Below, piece after piece: positions 45,822 through 56,502 of a stretch of 64,000 nucleotides of DNA; position 1 is the first letter of the stretch, and each line of letters starts with the position of its first letter. The translations under genes were made by a program, and so were the position numbers. Under the pieces are notes generated by a model. That model was not told the origin of the DNA, searched no databases, and saw only the letters and a program-made list of their open reading frames with translations. This DNA is from Rhizopus arrhizus (taxonomy: Eukaryota; Mucoromycota; Mucoromycetes; Mucorales; Rhizopodaceae). The stretch covers positions 372,001 to 436,000 of the forward strand of contig JAKZZE010000019.1 of assembly GCA_024220505.1 (NCBI GenBank), written 5' to 3'.

Positions 45822-46355
45822 TTATTTTTCAATCATTGATTCTACCAGTGGCTTGGTTAACTCTAATAAATTATTTCCAAGATTGATAAATAATCCTAAT
45901 GATTTTTATTAGTTCAAGTCAAATTATCATTTATTTTACCAGTGTTAGATGAAGCATCAGCAATGATATTAATAATAAATGGAGTATCAATAAATTGAAT
46001 GATTTGATAAATGTCATAGACACTAATAATACTTTTATTATTTCCAAGTCCTAATTTTGATGCCTATTTTTAATTTTTTTGTTTTTTTTTTGCATTGTCA
46101 GTCATACGATTGGTTCTCCTCTTGACTCCCTTATTTCAAACCTGATTATTGGTTACAGCAAATGTAGTCGAAAGAATTGGTTCCATTAAATCTTCCTTTG
46201 CATTATCCGACTTGCCTAAAATAATGTTTGTTTTATGCTATTTTCATAGTGTCCTTACATTTTAATACTACAACTCCATCACGATCAGTTACTGAAGCAA
46301 ACAGTAGACCGTCAAAAAAATGTTTACTGCATAATTCGTTAAATCTACTCTCCAT
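45822..46355 (-). CDS. LAMTOR3/MP1-like Ragulator subunit
   Basis: Roadblock-fold subunit of the Ragulator/EGO-type scaffold that holds Rag GTPases on the lysosome or vacuole for TORC1 signalling. Four small exons assemble in frame. The N-terminus is MESRFNELCSKHFFDG followed by LLFASVTDRDGVVVLKC. Then come SDNAKEDLMEPILSTTFAV, ASKLGLGNNKSIISVYD, IYQIIQFIDTPFIINIIADA and SSNTGLFINLGNNLLELTKP. The match to LAMTOR3 is specific: VSDRDGVPVI-like and SKLGLxxNKSII blocks, the YQVVQF-like strand, and the SSANTG-like turn. About 120 residues, the family length. No exon is longer than about 130 nt. Confidence 0.85.
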
Positions 46356-47296
46356 CTCTTTTCAATGTGAAATGAAGGGGAAGAAAAAATTTTATTTTAT
46401 TCAAGCTTCATTTAAACTTTTTCATTCTCCGTTTGATCAGAAAGGAAAACAGATTGCTTTTTTTATATTTCGGCATGAAAATAAAAAAAAAGAGAGAAAG
46501 AGAGAATTCATGCAAAAAAAGATTTAATAATATTGCTAGCCTGCCTTTTATGGATATTCTCCTCTTTTACTCATTTCTTTATTATCCCCCACCTTCTTTT
46601 TTTATTTCTATTTAAACACGAGTAAGAAGGTTTAGACTCAAAGTTTTTATATGAAACAAAAAGAAGTTGAAGGATTTAGTTCGGAAATAAATGGGATTAT
46701 AAAGCAAAAGAAAGAGAGGGCGTTTTAATGATTTGTGTTACATTGAGATGTGGCCCTTGTTCAAGTGAAAAAAAAAAAAGACAACCAAGTTCATTTTAAC
46801 AATTCAATCCCTTTGATTTAAAAGAAAATATAAAAAAGAAAAGTGGAAAGATCTTTTTTTCTAATTTTGGTGTTGAAGAACATTTTTTTTTTCTTGCTTG
46901 GTTTCTTTATTTTAGTTGTTCTGGACTCGTTCGACAGTATTTTTTTTTTTTTTTTTTTTGACGCCCATCAAACGGAGCTCACAAGTGTATTTGGTCCCTG
47001 ACCGACAATTTTTTTTTTTTATTTGGTGTAAGACAAAGAGAATAAAAGGATACAACTTTTTATTTATTTATTCTTATTGTTATAGTCAACAATAAATAAT
47101 AACAACATCCCCTTTTTAGTATCGAGAATAAAGAAAGAGTGAACGGATAGAGTTTAGGTCTGGGCGTAAATAAAATAAAAAAAAAAAAGATGGGCTCGAG
47201 ATACATGTTCATTGTCCGTAAATCGTTCCGAAATTTAAAGTTTTCTTTTATTGTGTCAAAAAGATGAAGTGAGTTTAGAGTGAGATACTTGAAACA

Positions 47297-47327
<31 letters not shown>

Positions 47328-47461
47328 CCCTTTCTTTTCTCTTCTTGGGATCTTTTCTCGTGTTTCATTCAACATCTGAGAATATGAGATTATCAATTTT
47401 GACAGAATGAATGTAGTACATCAAATGATATTCCCTTATTTTAAACAAAAATAGTAATTTA
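46356..47461. other. Intergenic, about 1.1 kb, low complexity
   Basis: Upstream of the LAMTOR3-like gene and downstream of CK2 beta. Several A- and T-runs (T20 at 46940-46959, T27 near 47301-47327). Open frames here are Lys/Phe-rich and unconvincing. Confidence 0.45.
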
Positions 47462-48218
47462 TTATTTGGTATCCGTTATTCTTTTTTGATACTCTTCACG
47501 AGCACGGTCCTGCCATCTGTGCTGTTCTGCAATGTGATGAATTTTAAATCCAAATATACGTGGTTCATAACGATCATTAGATTTAGTTGGCATATAATTT
47601 GCATGTGCTTGAAAGAGCATGTGTGGAAAGGACGTACCAAAATAAGCACCATCAATTGAAGCATGACGTGATGATTTAGGATTATAAATGTCTTCACATT
47701 TAGGACAATACAATTTAACTGTCTTCACACAAGGCACATCAGATAATCCAACGGGTAGTAGTGGTTGAAGATTACAGAGTACTCTAGGACATCTACCAAA
47801 TTCCGCTTTTTTATATTTCTCGAGCTAAATTAAGTTAACTCTCTATTCTTAATCATCATCATTCACTTACCATCTTTATTAAACCACGATTTGTAATAAT
47901 AAATCTTGCATGAATCAAGCCATATAAATGTCTAGCAGCTCTCTCAATTTGATCTCTTGCTTTATCATCAAATTTTTCTTCATCTTTCTTTTAATTAGTA
48001 ATCAACAGAATAACATTGGACTCTAATTTACCCAAGTTATCTGTAATCATATCCAATGCTTCAAGGTAATATTGTTGTACTTCAAGATTTAAGCCTGTCA
48101 AATTGAATCTATCTAAAATGTATTCTTCATCTACTTCACAAAAATATTCATTTCCTTTGGAATCTAAAAACCAATCAATCCAATACTTGGAGTATTCACT
48201 ATCAGATCCACTACTCAT
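47462..48218 (-). CDS. Casein kinase 2 regulatory (beta) subunit
   Basis: Dimeric regulatory subunit of protein kinase CK2, in nucleus and cytoplasm. Starts [17 protein letters not shown] (an in-frame Met 18 bp upstream is possible). [20 protein letters not shown] is a CK2-beta hallmark. Exon 2 gives [19 protein letters not shown]. Exon 3 has the zinc finger: GRCPRVLC, then [11 protein letters not shown], with four Cys. This is followed by [13 protein letters not shown] and the C-terminal FGFKIHH. About 220 residues. The N-terminal Ser-Ser-Gly-Ser-Asp-Ser-Glu stretch contains CK2-type acidic phosphosites, as autophosphorylated in other species. Confidence 0.95.
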
Positions 48219-48733
48219 TTCATCCACTACATACATTATCAGCCTATATAAAAACACACACACACACACTTTTTCTTTTCTTTACTTTTCTGTCTCTTGC
48301 TTAAAGACTCTTCTTCTTTTACACAGTCTTGCGTAATTTGACTTCTAAAAAGAAAAAGAAAAAAAAAAAAAATCAGTGAAACAAGCCCCGTTGTAACGCC
48401 AAAATGAAAATATTCAAAAGTATGAATGAAAAATATACCTTTTCACTTGAATTTTGAAAATATTAAAAAAATAATAAAGAAAAAAAAAAAAAAAAAGAAA
48501 GAGAAAAAAGAATGAAAAAAGAAGGGGGGAGAATAGAAAGTGGTAGTAAGCCACCGTGAGATTGAGTGACATACAAAGAAAACAGTAAGTCACGAAGCTC
48601 TTTGATAAACTCGAATTGAATGGACATATACACTCTTTAGACTTGTTTATGCTTTCTACTCAATTGATATTTTGATGAAAGATAGAGCGATTGCGATAAA
48701 CATGTAAAGATAATGCTTCATTTATTCATATTC
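48219..48733. other. Intergenic, promoter side of CK2 beta
   Basis: AT-rich with A-runs near 48358-48372 and 48479-48496 and a short (CA)n stretch near 48256-48268. No gene seen. Confidence 0.45.
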
Positions 48734-49197
48734 TTATGACTGATGATGATCATTATCATGATCACTACTCTGTAAATGACCAAATTCATCTTCTTCATCA
48801 ATCAATCTCGACTGTAATTCATCCTCTTCATATCGATAACCATCATCAATCACTTCCGCATCACTTTCTTCACTTAATAATCCTCTCTCTTCGTCATTCT
48901 CTCCTAAACGAACTCTTCCTTGACCTCTTTCTGTCAGTGGAAAACTGAACCGATTGGGTATTAATCTATTGGCTCTCTTTAAACAAAAGCACATGCCTCC
49001 GCCTAATAGGATCAATACAATATACTATGTTCATGTTATTCATTTCCCCCACTATAAAATAAATCATTTATTTACTAAAAATACAGTAGCTGGCCAGTCA
49101 AAGTCATCAGGTGGTCCTTTATAATCTTTGATAGAATCTTGGTGTTAGTTCTTGCAATTAAAAATAAAAAAAGTAATTACCAGCCATTGTATTTATA
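48734..49197 (-). CDS. Small single-pass membrane protein, unknown
   Basis: Two introns are needed: ATGGCTG joins to a second exon encoding DYKGPPDDFDWPAT, and this joins to YIVLILLGGGMCFCLKRANR. The result has a short polar N-terminus, one membrane segment, a juxtamembrane Cys/Lys/Arg cluster (CFCLKR, possible palmitoylation), then a strongly acidic tail (ENDEERGLLSEESDAEVIDD and on to a His/Asp-rich end). About 115 residues. The EERGLLSEE sequence resembles acidic di-leucine sorting signals. I cannot name a family. The second splice is the least certain part. Confidence 0.55.
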
Positions 49198-49384
49198 TGC
49201 GTCGTATACAAAAAAAGAAAAAAAGAAAAAATAAAAGGCTAGTTGAATGACGATAATCGCTATTTAAAAATCATTTCATGCGAAAACCATGAGTGAACAT
49301 GATCCGTGTCTCGTTTGTCAACTCCATCATAAACAATATATTTTATTTACATAATGAATTTTTTTTTGCCTTTTCTTCTTTTTT

Positions 49385-50100
49385 TTACATCGGAAACATA
49401 CGTTCGTCTTCCTCTGGTCTAAACGCATTCTTTTTTACTCTATCATCACGGATCGCTCTATCAGGAACAGGACCAAACCTTGAAGGTGGCCATAAAATAT
49501 ATTTTGCTTTAGCACTAATTAAACCAATAGGTACCTAGTTTATTTATTAGTCTTGTTCATACTATCATTCCAAAAAAAAACTTACGGGTCCAAAAGAATT
49601 ACTGTCTCTTGAATGAAACGCTTCATCCCCTTCAATCCAACAATGGCCTTGAGGAATGCGCACTTGTTTGTCCTTTTTACGTAAATGCTGAACAATATCA
49701 CCGGGTAGAGCAATGATTCTTTTGGTAATCACCTTTTCAGGTTCATCAGGCGAGCTATAAAGAACGTCAGCTCCTCCTTTTTGTTTTCTTATTCATTTAC
49801 TTTTACGTCAATAAAACAACGTCACCTCTTTTAAACTTGTGATTCGTTGTACTCCACTTGTCTAATAGAATAATATCTTTGGTCATCATGTTGGAATCAG
49901 GGTTAAATGTTGGCTGTTGTTCAATTATATTAACTGGCTGCTTTTATGGCTCTATCTATCTTTTGTACCTGCATTGAGCGACCAGAGACTCTTGCATAAC
50001 TGTATCCATGGTCAACAAAGAAGATGGCTACTGGCATCCAAGGTAAAGCGGATAAGAAGGCGCCTAGGTAAGGATGGCCTTTTAATCTTGTAAATACCAT
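49385..50100 (-). CDS. Mitochondrial inner membrane peptidase subunit 2 (IMP2)
   Basis: S26-family signal peptidase cleaving sorting signals of intermembrane-space proteins. Starts MVFTRLKGHPYLGAF, followed by a single membrane segment (LSALPWMPVAIFFVDHG). The catalytic Ser is in RVSGRSMQPTFNP, across an intron. Then DIILLDKWSTTNHKFKRGDV and VITKRIIALPGDIV, which carries the catalytic Lys. EGDEAFHSRDSNSFGP is the usual C-box, and PVPDRAI lies near the end. The S/K dyad is complete. About 170 residues. Divergent from the bL9m gene with 134 bp between start codons, so both mitochondrial genes may share a promoter. Confidence 0.9.
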
Positions 50101-50234
50101 TTTTTGAGAGAAAGAGAGAAGCTTTAATAAGCCACCAAGGGAAATCTCGCCAAAAAAAAAAACGAAGCGGGGATTTCTACGGTTTGACCCCCTCTCTTGT
50201 ACCCTTGTTCGCTCTCTTTCTTTTATAGAGAAAA

Positions 50235-51055
50235 ATGTCATTCATCTTGCGTCCTTCAACTGCAAGAGCTACTTTTTGCGCCACTCAAATCATCAAGGTA
50301 GAACAAAAAACAAGTGCTTCTTAACCGGGAAAAAGAGCGATAACTTTTGATTTCAATAGAGATCAGCCCATAAGAAGGTTAATCTTCAAGTTAGATTAAA
50401 CGAATATGTTGAAGGTTTAGGCAAAAAAGGTAACTATTAATACAAAATGTGTTATAAATCAAACTAAACTTTATTAAAATAGGGGAGGTTGTGAGCGTTA
50501 GACGTAAGACAAAGAAGAAGCAGTGGGTATGTGTGTTGGATATTAATGATTGTTTGGATTAGCTGGATTGATGCGTAATATCTTATTTCCTACCAAAAAA
50601 GCATCTTATGTCAGCAAAGATTATCAACCTGAGCCTGAACAAGAGTTGAATGATATGGATGAAATTCTTAAACAAACTAATGAAAGATTAATGGTAAAAA
50701 AAAAAAAAGGACCCCCTTATTATCGATACACGCACGAGAACCTAATCGATTGACACAGGAAAAAGAAGCAGTTGCATTGAAAAAGGATCAAGAGTTATTA
50801 ACCAATTTGAAGAATGTATATGAGATCAAGTTTAGTAGAGCAGTTATACCAGGCAGTGAAAACACCTTTGGATCTGTTACCGCCGAAGATATTATCAACA
50901 AATTAAAAGAAGAATATAATGTGACGGTAGAGAGGGCAACTATTCAAGTCAAATCTGAAAGTGGTCGTATCAAGTCTTTGGGTTCTCACCCTGTCAGTGT
51001 ACAAATTGGTCATCAGACAGTTGAGCTCACTGTTCAAGTTGACCCAACAGCTTAA
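50235..51055 (+). CDS. Mitochondrial ribosomal protein bL9m
   Basis: Large-subunit protein of the mitochondrial ribosome. Exon 1 (MSFILRPSTARATFCATQIIK) is a basic presequence. Next comes RSAHKKVNLQVRLNEYVEG, LGKKGEVVSVRP and GLMRNILFPTKKASYVS, the bL9 N-domain pattern. The RP junction appears only if the third intron starts at the GTAAGA inside AGACGTAAGAC. A later intron (from the A-run after NERLM) restores EKEAVALKKDQELL. The C-terminal part (DIINKLKEEYNVTVERATI to VELTVQVDP) fits the L9 C-domain. About 180 residues. Confidence 0.88.
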
Positions 51056-51251
51056 AATAAAGTGCATGTATAAATTTCCCCTTTTAGAATCTCAGAAAAG
51101 TAAAATGATTGGTTCAATAGAAGATGACGTCTTCATGAAAAAAATATTTAAAATATTTTCCTCTTTTTTTTTTTTTTTTTTTTTTTCCCTTCAACGTGCT
51201 TACGTATCTTTTTCTTTTTTTCTTCTACATCTTTTATAACCTTTTATAACA

Positions 51252-52512
51252 ATGAGTAACCTTGGTGCACTTGATATGGCTCTTGATGATGTCATCTCAC
51301 AAAATCGTAAACGCAATCCCAATAACCGCCGCAGCAATACTTCTACTACTTCCAGCAACAGAGGTGGAATCAACAAACGTCGTTCTGGTGCTCGTCCATC
51401 ATCTTCGGTATGTTAATCAACTTCTTTTTATTTGCCCTTTATATATCCACACACACACACGATATTTCTCTCTCCTTTTGGATTTCTTCTCTTTTGGAAA
51501 AAAAAAGAGGAGATTTTACCTAAATTCAAGGAGCAAAAAAAAAAAAGAGAGAAAAAGCGTTGCCCAAAAAAGAAAGGAAAAAGGAATCAAAGTAGAGAAA
51601 AAAAATATATAGGCCAGTCATTTAGATAAGAAAAAAAAAAGAGTATGCTCTCTCTTTTTTTTTTGGGGAAAAGCAGTTTGGATGAAGTGTATGACGTATG
51701 TGTAAACTGGACTCCAAGGCATTTCTTTTTTCTCTACACAACCCTTCTTCAAGATGATTTTATCTTGCTCTTTTTTGTGGAATATTTTATTTTATATTTT
51801 TTTTTTTTTATTATTTTATATATTTTAAAAGAACTGGTATCCTAATCAAATCTCAATCGTTGCTTATATTTTGGTATCAAAAGCCTTACAACAGACCTAG
51901 ACGTAATGCGCCTTTTAACAACAATAACCACAACACTAGATCCAGAAATACTTTTGCTCCTAGATCTTCTACTTCTGACCGTAAAAGTAACAGCTTGGTA
52001 GTTTCCAACTTACATTTCAATGTGACAGAAAAGGATCTTTATGTAAGTTTATTATATACTTTGACAAAAAGATATTCATAGTTCTATTAGGATCTTTTTG
52101 GTCAAATTGGTTCGTTGAGAAGAGCTTTCCTTCATATTGGTCCCAATGGTAAATCGGCTGGTGTTGCTGATGTAGTCTTTGTGAATTCAAACGATGCTGA
52201 GCGTGCCCGTGTGACATATAACAATGTTCAATTAGATGGTAAAGGAGCTCATAAGAAAAATTTGTACATTTTTATTAATAGTTATACATAGGTCGTCCTA
52301 TGCACATCACAACCGCTTCTATCCTTTCTAATGTTTCAACCTCGACTGGTAGTGGTCCTAGGCCTCGTGGTAACAACACCCGCCGTCCTACGCGTGGTGG
52401 TGGTGGTGGTGGAAGAAGAGGAGATAACCGTCCTAAACCTAACCAACAAGATTTGGATGCGGATATGGATTCCTACATGGGCGTTAATAATGAAGACACT
52501 CAAATGAACTAA
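51252..52512 (+). CDS. ALYREF/Yra1-like mRNA export adaptor
   Basis: TREX component linking UAP56/Sub2 to the mRNA exporter. The N-terminus MSNLGALDMALDDVISQNRK holds the conserved UAP56-binding motif (LDMALDDVI). Arg/Asn/Gly-rich variable regions surround one RRM: SLVVSNLHFNVTEKDLYDLF, GSLRRAFLHIGPNGKSAGVA, ARVTYNNVQLDGRPM, with RNP2 and RNP1 positions. The C-terminal QDLDADMDSYM matches the second UAP56-binding element. Exon 1 is 51252-51407. The first intron is 476 nt, the others about 60 nt. Clear one-to-one architecture with ALYREF. Confidence 0.93.
51408..51883 (+). other. Unusually long first intron of the ALYREF gene
   Basis: 476 nt, phase 0, donor GTATGT, acceptor ATCAAAAG. Most other introns I could resolve here are 48-85 nt. 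It is highly A/T-biased, with a purine-rich block (about 51497-51610) and T-rich blocks. Confidence 0.8.
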
Positions 52513-52758
52513 AAAATTTTAATCATCTCTTGGCTTTACTGCACGCACGGATGTAACACACTTTTTTTTTTCTACATGTTAACGTCAAACAATAAAAAAT
52601 TTCCAAGGGGTTGTGTGCCCTATCTTTTTCAATTTAATAAATAAAATGTATAACACATTGATAGTTTCCATGTTTGTAAAACATCCCGTCTACTATTCGG
52701 TTATTTAAAGTATTCTCTTTTTTTTTAGTCTTTTTCTTTCTCAAAAAAGAAAAAAAAA

Positions 52759-53758
52759 ATGCCAGAAAATAAAAAGAAGGATAAAAAGAAAAAGAAGGAT
52801 AAAATAAAGGAAGACAATACTGAAGAAGATAGGTTTAAACCTGTGGTTAACCCTGCTTATAATCCTGCACAAGATATTGTAGAAAAAGAAAAGTGGACAT
52901 TCAGCTCCAATGTTCAAACCTCTCCAACACCTGCCGATCTTCAAGGGTATACAGCTTACAAATATGTGCCTAGTTCTGGGTACAGCCACCTGGATCCTGC
53001 TCAGCACAAGAATGCTCATTCTGCTTTTGAGCAATTGCAAAAAGTTGTCATGTCAACTCAAAGTCCTCCACCTTCCAACGAACAAGTGAAGCCTCCACAC
53101 CCAGCGCAGCAAGCAAGACCTCCACAACCAGTGCAGCAAGCAAGGCCTCCACAACCAGTGCAGCAAGCAAGACCTCCGCAACCAGTGCAGCAAGCAAGAC
53201 CTCCACAACCAATGCAACAAGTAAAGCCTTCACCACAACCTCTTTCAAAATCAAGACCATCGCAACCATCTTCATCGGCTGCTCAACATATTAGACCACA
53301 ACAGCCTCTGCCAACTCAACATATCAGACCTCCAGTACAGCAGTATCCAGTACACCAGACGAGGCAGCCGCAGGTCGCTGCTCCCTATGGACAAAGACCA
53401 CCCAATAGTCAACAACCTATGCATCCTCCCACCGGTCGACCTCAACTTTTACAAGATGGAACGGCCGTAACACATTATGGTAAGGAACAGTCCTCTTTCA
53501 ATCTCGATAAAACACTAACTTACGTATTTGTGCTTAGCACGCGCCCTTTGGAACTATAACGCTCAGGTAAAGAAAGAGAAGAGTGAATGAGGACTTTTAT
53601 TAAAATTTTATTAGTTACCATCCGAAGTATCATTTTTTGCAAATGATCGATTTGGTATTATTAACCAGCAACCCGATGGTTGGTGGTATGCTGAATTATT
53701 AGATCCTCAAAGAAGAAAAAGAGGCCTTGTCCCCGGAAATTACATGGTTCCACTTTAA
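52759..53758 (+). CDS. Proline-rich protein with C-terminal SH3 domain
   Basis: Starts with a Lys-rich stretch (MPENKKKDKKKKKDKIKEDN), then a folded-looking part (DLQGYTAYKYVPSSGYSHLD, HSAFEQLQKVV). A long Pro/Gln region follows, including tandem QQARPPQPV units. The SH3 domain is spread over three exons: ARALWNYNAQ, LPSEVSFFANDRFGIINQQP and DGWWYAELLDPQRRKRGLVP, ending GNYMVPL, with the ALxxY, WW and P-x-N-Y positions conserved. About 300 residues. Probably a cytoskeletal or endocytic adaptor; no closer assignment possible. The stop is 39 bp from that of the convergent MFS gene. Confidence 0.8.
53107..53214 (+). repeat. Four 27-bp tandem repeats (QQARPPQPV) in the SH3 gene
   Basis: Four full copies of the unit CAGCAAGCAAGACCTCCACA plus 7 nt, differing by few bases, followed by a diverged fifth. 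It keeps frame and lengthens a proline-rich linker. Confidence 0.9.
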
Positions 53759-53797
53759 GAGTTTTGTTTTGTATAGAATTAAACATAAAATAAATTA

Positions 53798-55594
53798 TTA
53801 TAAAGCATATCTAAATTGAGGGTGCTTGTCATAAACCCCTTCAAAATCCAATCCAGTCATATCCAATCCATCACTCGTACCATGCATATGGTCTCTTGCC
53901 TTGTTTTCGCGATTCAACAAGAACCGCAGGAGAGCAGCCGAGAGAGCAGCCAAAGTGAGAAAGACGAGACAAATGATGTGACCCTTCATGTATCGTGGAC
54001 CATCTTCGGTCTTGTAAATCTGTGTACCAAGCATACTAAAGCATTGAGCAATCATACTGACCATAGCAATTGCGACCGCACGCTTTGTGTGGCCCAGCTG
54101 ATTGTTGGAGACCCAAGAAAGGGTGAGAGGGATAATAGGGTAGATGCCGCAAGCAACAAGGATTGCTCCCGTGTATCGTAAGCCGACATTAAGACTAGCC
54201 AACAAGAAGATGTAACCCAAGATACCGATACAGCAGACAGCGATAATATGATAGGCCCTTTGGAGTGTACGATCCGAGTTCCATGAAACAACCTTTTGTT
54301 GCTGTTAATAAATGAATATTGATATATGATTGAATTAATTTACGAATACTAAGATGCAAGCAACAACATAAGGAGGTATAGAAAGTAACTGTGCTTTCAG
54401 TGAACTAAAACCCATGTCACGAATGATGGTAGGTAAAAAGATAGAAAAGCTAGCAAGTGCAATATTTAAACCAATGTAAATAATGACTTGCGGAACATTA
54501 ATCTTCACTTCTTTACTTTTGCATCGTTTGCTTTTACCTGCTAACCACACTTTATAATCAATCAATGCAGCTAAAAATTGCTTTTTATCAAACGGATTGC
54601 TGTCTGTATTCCCACTGTTCCTTGTTCGTTGAACAGCCACTTGTTTTTCGTCTTCTGTTAACCAGCGACCAGCATTTTCTGGCAAATCAGGTAGTACTAT
54701 AAAACTGAAAAAGCCCAAGACAATCGTAGGAATAGCCTCCACAATAAACAACCATCTTTGGCAGATGTGTAAGTCTTTCCTCATCAATATGTTTAATTTT
54801 TTTTTCTTTATTTTACCTCCAGCCAGCTACACCGTGTACACCATCTAGATCCTTGAGCACACCATAGGCGACTGCACCAGCAAATGCACCTGCCACGGTT
54901 GAAGAACCAAAATAAATAGCTACTCGTGTAGCCAATTCATTACGTTGATACCAAAATGAAAGAAAGAGTGGCGTCGATGGACCTACACCCGTTTCAAATG
55001 CACCTAAAAAGAAACGGCAAGCAATTAATCCTGAAGCGTTGTGTGTAAATGCTTGACTAGATAACAATCAGTATATGACATTCTATTCATCATACAACAA
55101 TTACTTACCAAAGAGAACAAACACCCCATAAGATCATCGTACCAGATATCCACCGAGAGGGCCTCAATCGCTTCACCATAAGATTGGAAGGAATATGAAA
55201 GATGACATAACCTATACAACTTTTATAGCCTAATGCACGTAATTTCTATTTCCGACTACAACTACCCGCAAAGAAGATGGTCAAAGCAGTATAATATTGA
55301 TTCCCCACCAAGTTCAAGTCCTTTTCTAAAGTCCCCAGACGTGCATTACCAATATTATTTCTATCAAGACTAAGTAATAAATACAAGACAGCTAACCAAG
55401 GGATCAATCTAATGAAGAATATGAATTATAGTCATCATTGTCTATACAGCCTACCTTAAATCAATCTTTTGAATCAATCTCTTTTCAATCCTATCAAATT
55501 GCTCCTTTTGTGTAAAGGTCATACTCTGGCGACTGCTACACCCACTACGATCCTCTGTGGATTTATTATTATCCTTTTGGATATCAAAGGACAT
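53798..55594 (-). CDS. MFS permease, anion:cation symporter (Dal5/Tna1-like) family
   Basis: Plasma-membrane transporter of the ACS branch of the major facilitator superfamily, whose fungal members carry allantoate, nicotinate, pantothenate and similar acids. The cytosolic N-terminus (MSFDIQKDNNKSTEDRSGCS, EQFDRIEKRLIQKIDLR) leads into IPWLAVLYLLLSLDRNNIGN, the first helix with the family RxNxGNA motif. Later blocks: IPSNLMVKRLRPSRWISGTM, SGLIACRFFLGAFETGVGP, TVAGAFAGAVAYGVL, GWRWLFIVEAIPTIVLGF, LPDLPENAGRWLTEDEKQVA, FLPTIIRDMGFSSLKAQLLS. At least six introns. Some exon edges near 55240-55270 are approximate. Substrate not deducible. Confidence 0.85.
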
Positions 55595-55787
55595 GAGAGA
55601 AGAATGAAAACGAAGAGAAGAAAAAAAAAAGAGAGAAATGAAATAGAAAAATGCAAGCTAAATAACAAAAGGATGATCACTAAAATGTATTGCTTGTGAG
55701 TACATGGAAAAAGATCAACTTTATTGGTTGATTGTGTGTTGTACGCCCCGACGCATCAACAGCATTTTTAATTTCACGAAAATATAT

Positions 55788-56288
55788 TTACAATTGTTGA
55801 GGACCACCCAAAGTAGTTCCAGGACCAGAAGCAGCGGCTTGTAAAATGTCGTCAGAAGGAATACAAGCAGCAATCACTCTTTGTCTTCCAGGATCAACAA
55901 CAGCAACATCTATCATACAAATCAGTCTCTCTTTCTTCTCTCCACCTTTTTTTATTACCCTTCATGTCTTCTTCATAATCAATCAATCCCTTCTGTGCTA
56001 AAAGTTTCTTTTCCTAAAAACAATAATAAGTCTCTTTTTCATTGTAAATTCTTATCATGTCCACTTTACATGTCGAATGGCTTTTTCCAATTGTTTTTGT
56101 TTCTTTTTAGTCATCACTCGAGTTGTTGTCACACTGGGTTGAATACGACTGTTTGATTTCTTGATGCTTTTGGCCATTCGACGCATCTTTTCTCTAGAAT
56201 GTCCCTTGGCTAAACAAATCAATAGTTTGCTCTTGCTATTTAACTGCTGTATCCACTTACCTTTATTAATGTTACTAACACCTCCCAT
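55788..56288 (-). CDS. Small basic protein, possible ribosome-biogenesis factor
   Basis: Four exons give about 115 residues: MGGVSNINKAKGHSREKMRR, then MAKSIKKSNSRIQPSVTTTR, a coiled basic stretch (KKKQKQLEKAIRHEKKLLAQ), and an acidic-to-neutral end (GLIDYEEDMKDVAVVDPGRQ, IPSDDILQAAASGPGTT). The basic first half and size recall small nucleolar factors such as Alb1, but I am not certain of any family. The joins are clean GT-AG and the frame stays open to the stop at 55788. Confidence 0.6.
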
Positions 56289-56502
56289 TATTGTCTTTCT
56301 ATTGATTTATAAAATAAAAAAAAAAAAATAAAAAAAAATAAATCAAGCAGGAAATAAAAAAAGTGAAGCTTAAAAGGAAAGACAGTCCCTTTTATTTCGA
56401 TTGCCACATAGAGCTTTAATGAAGAAATAGTATTTTTATTTTTTATTTGTAAATGTTTAAGTGAGAAGAAACAAATATAGAATCTATGTGTGTAGTGTGT
56501 GA

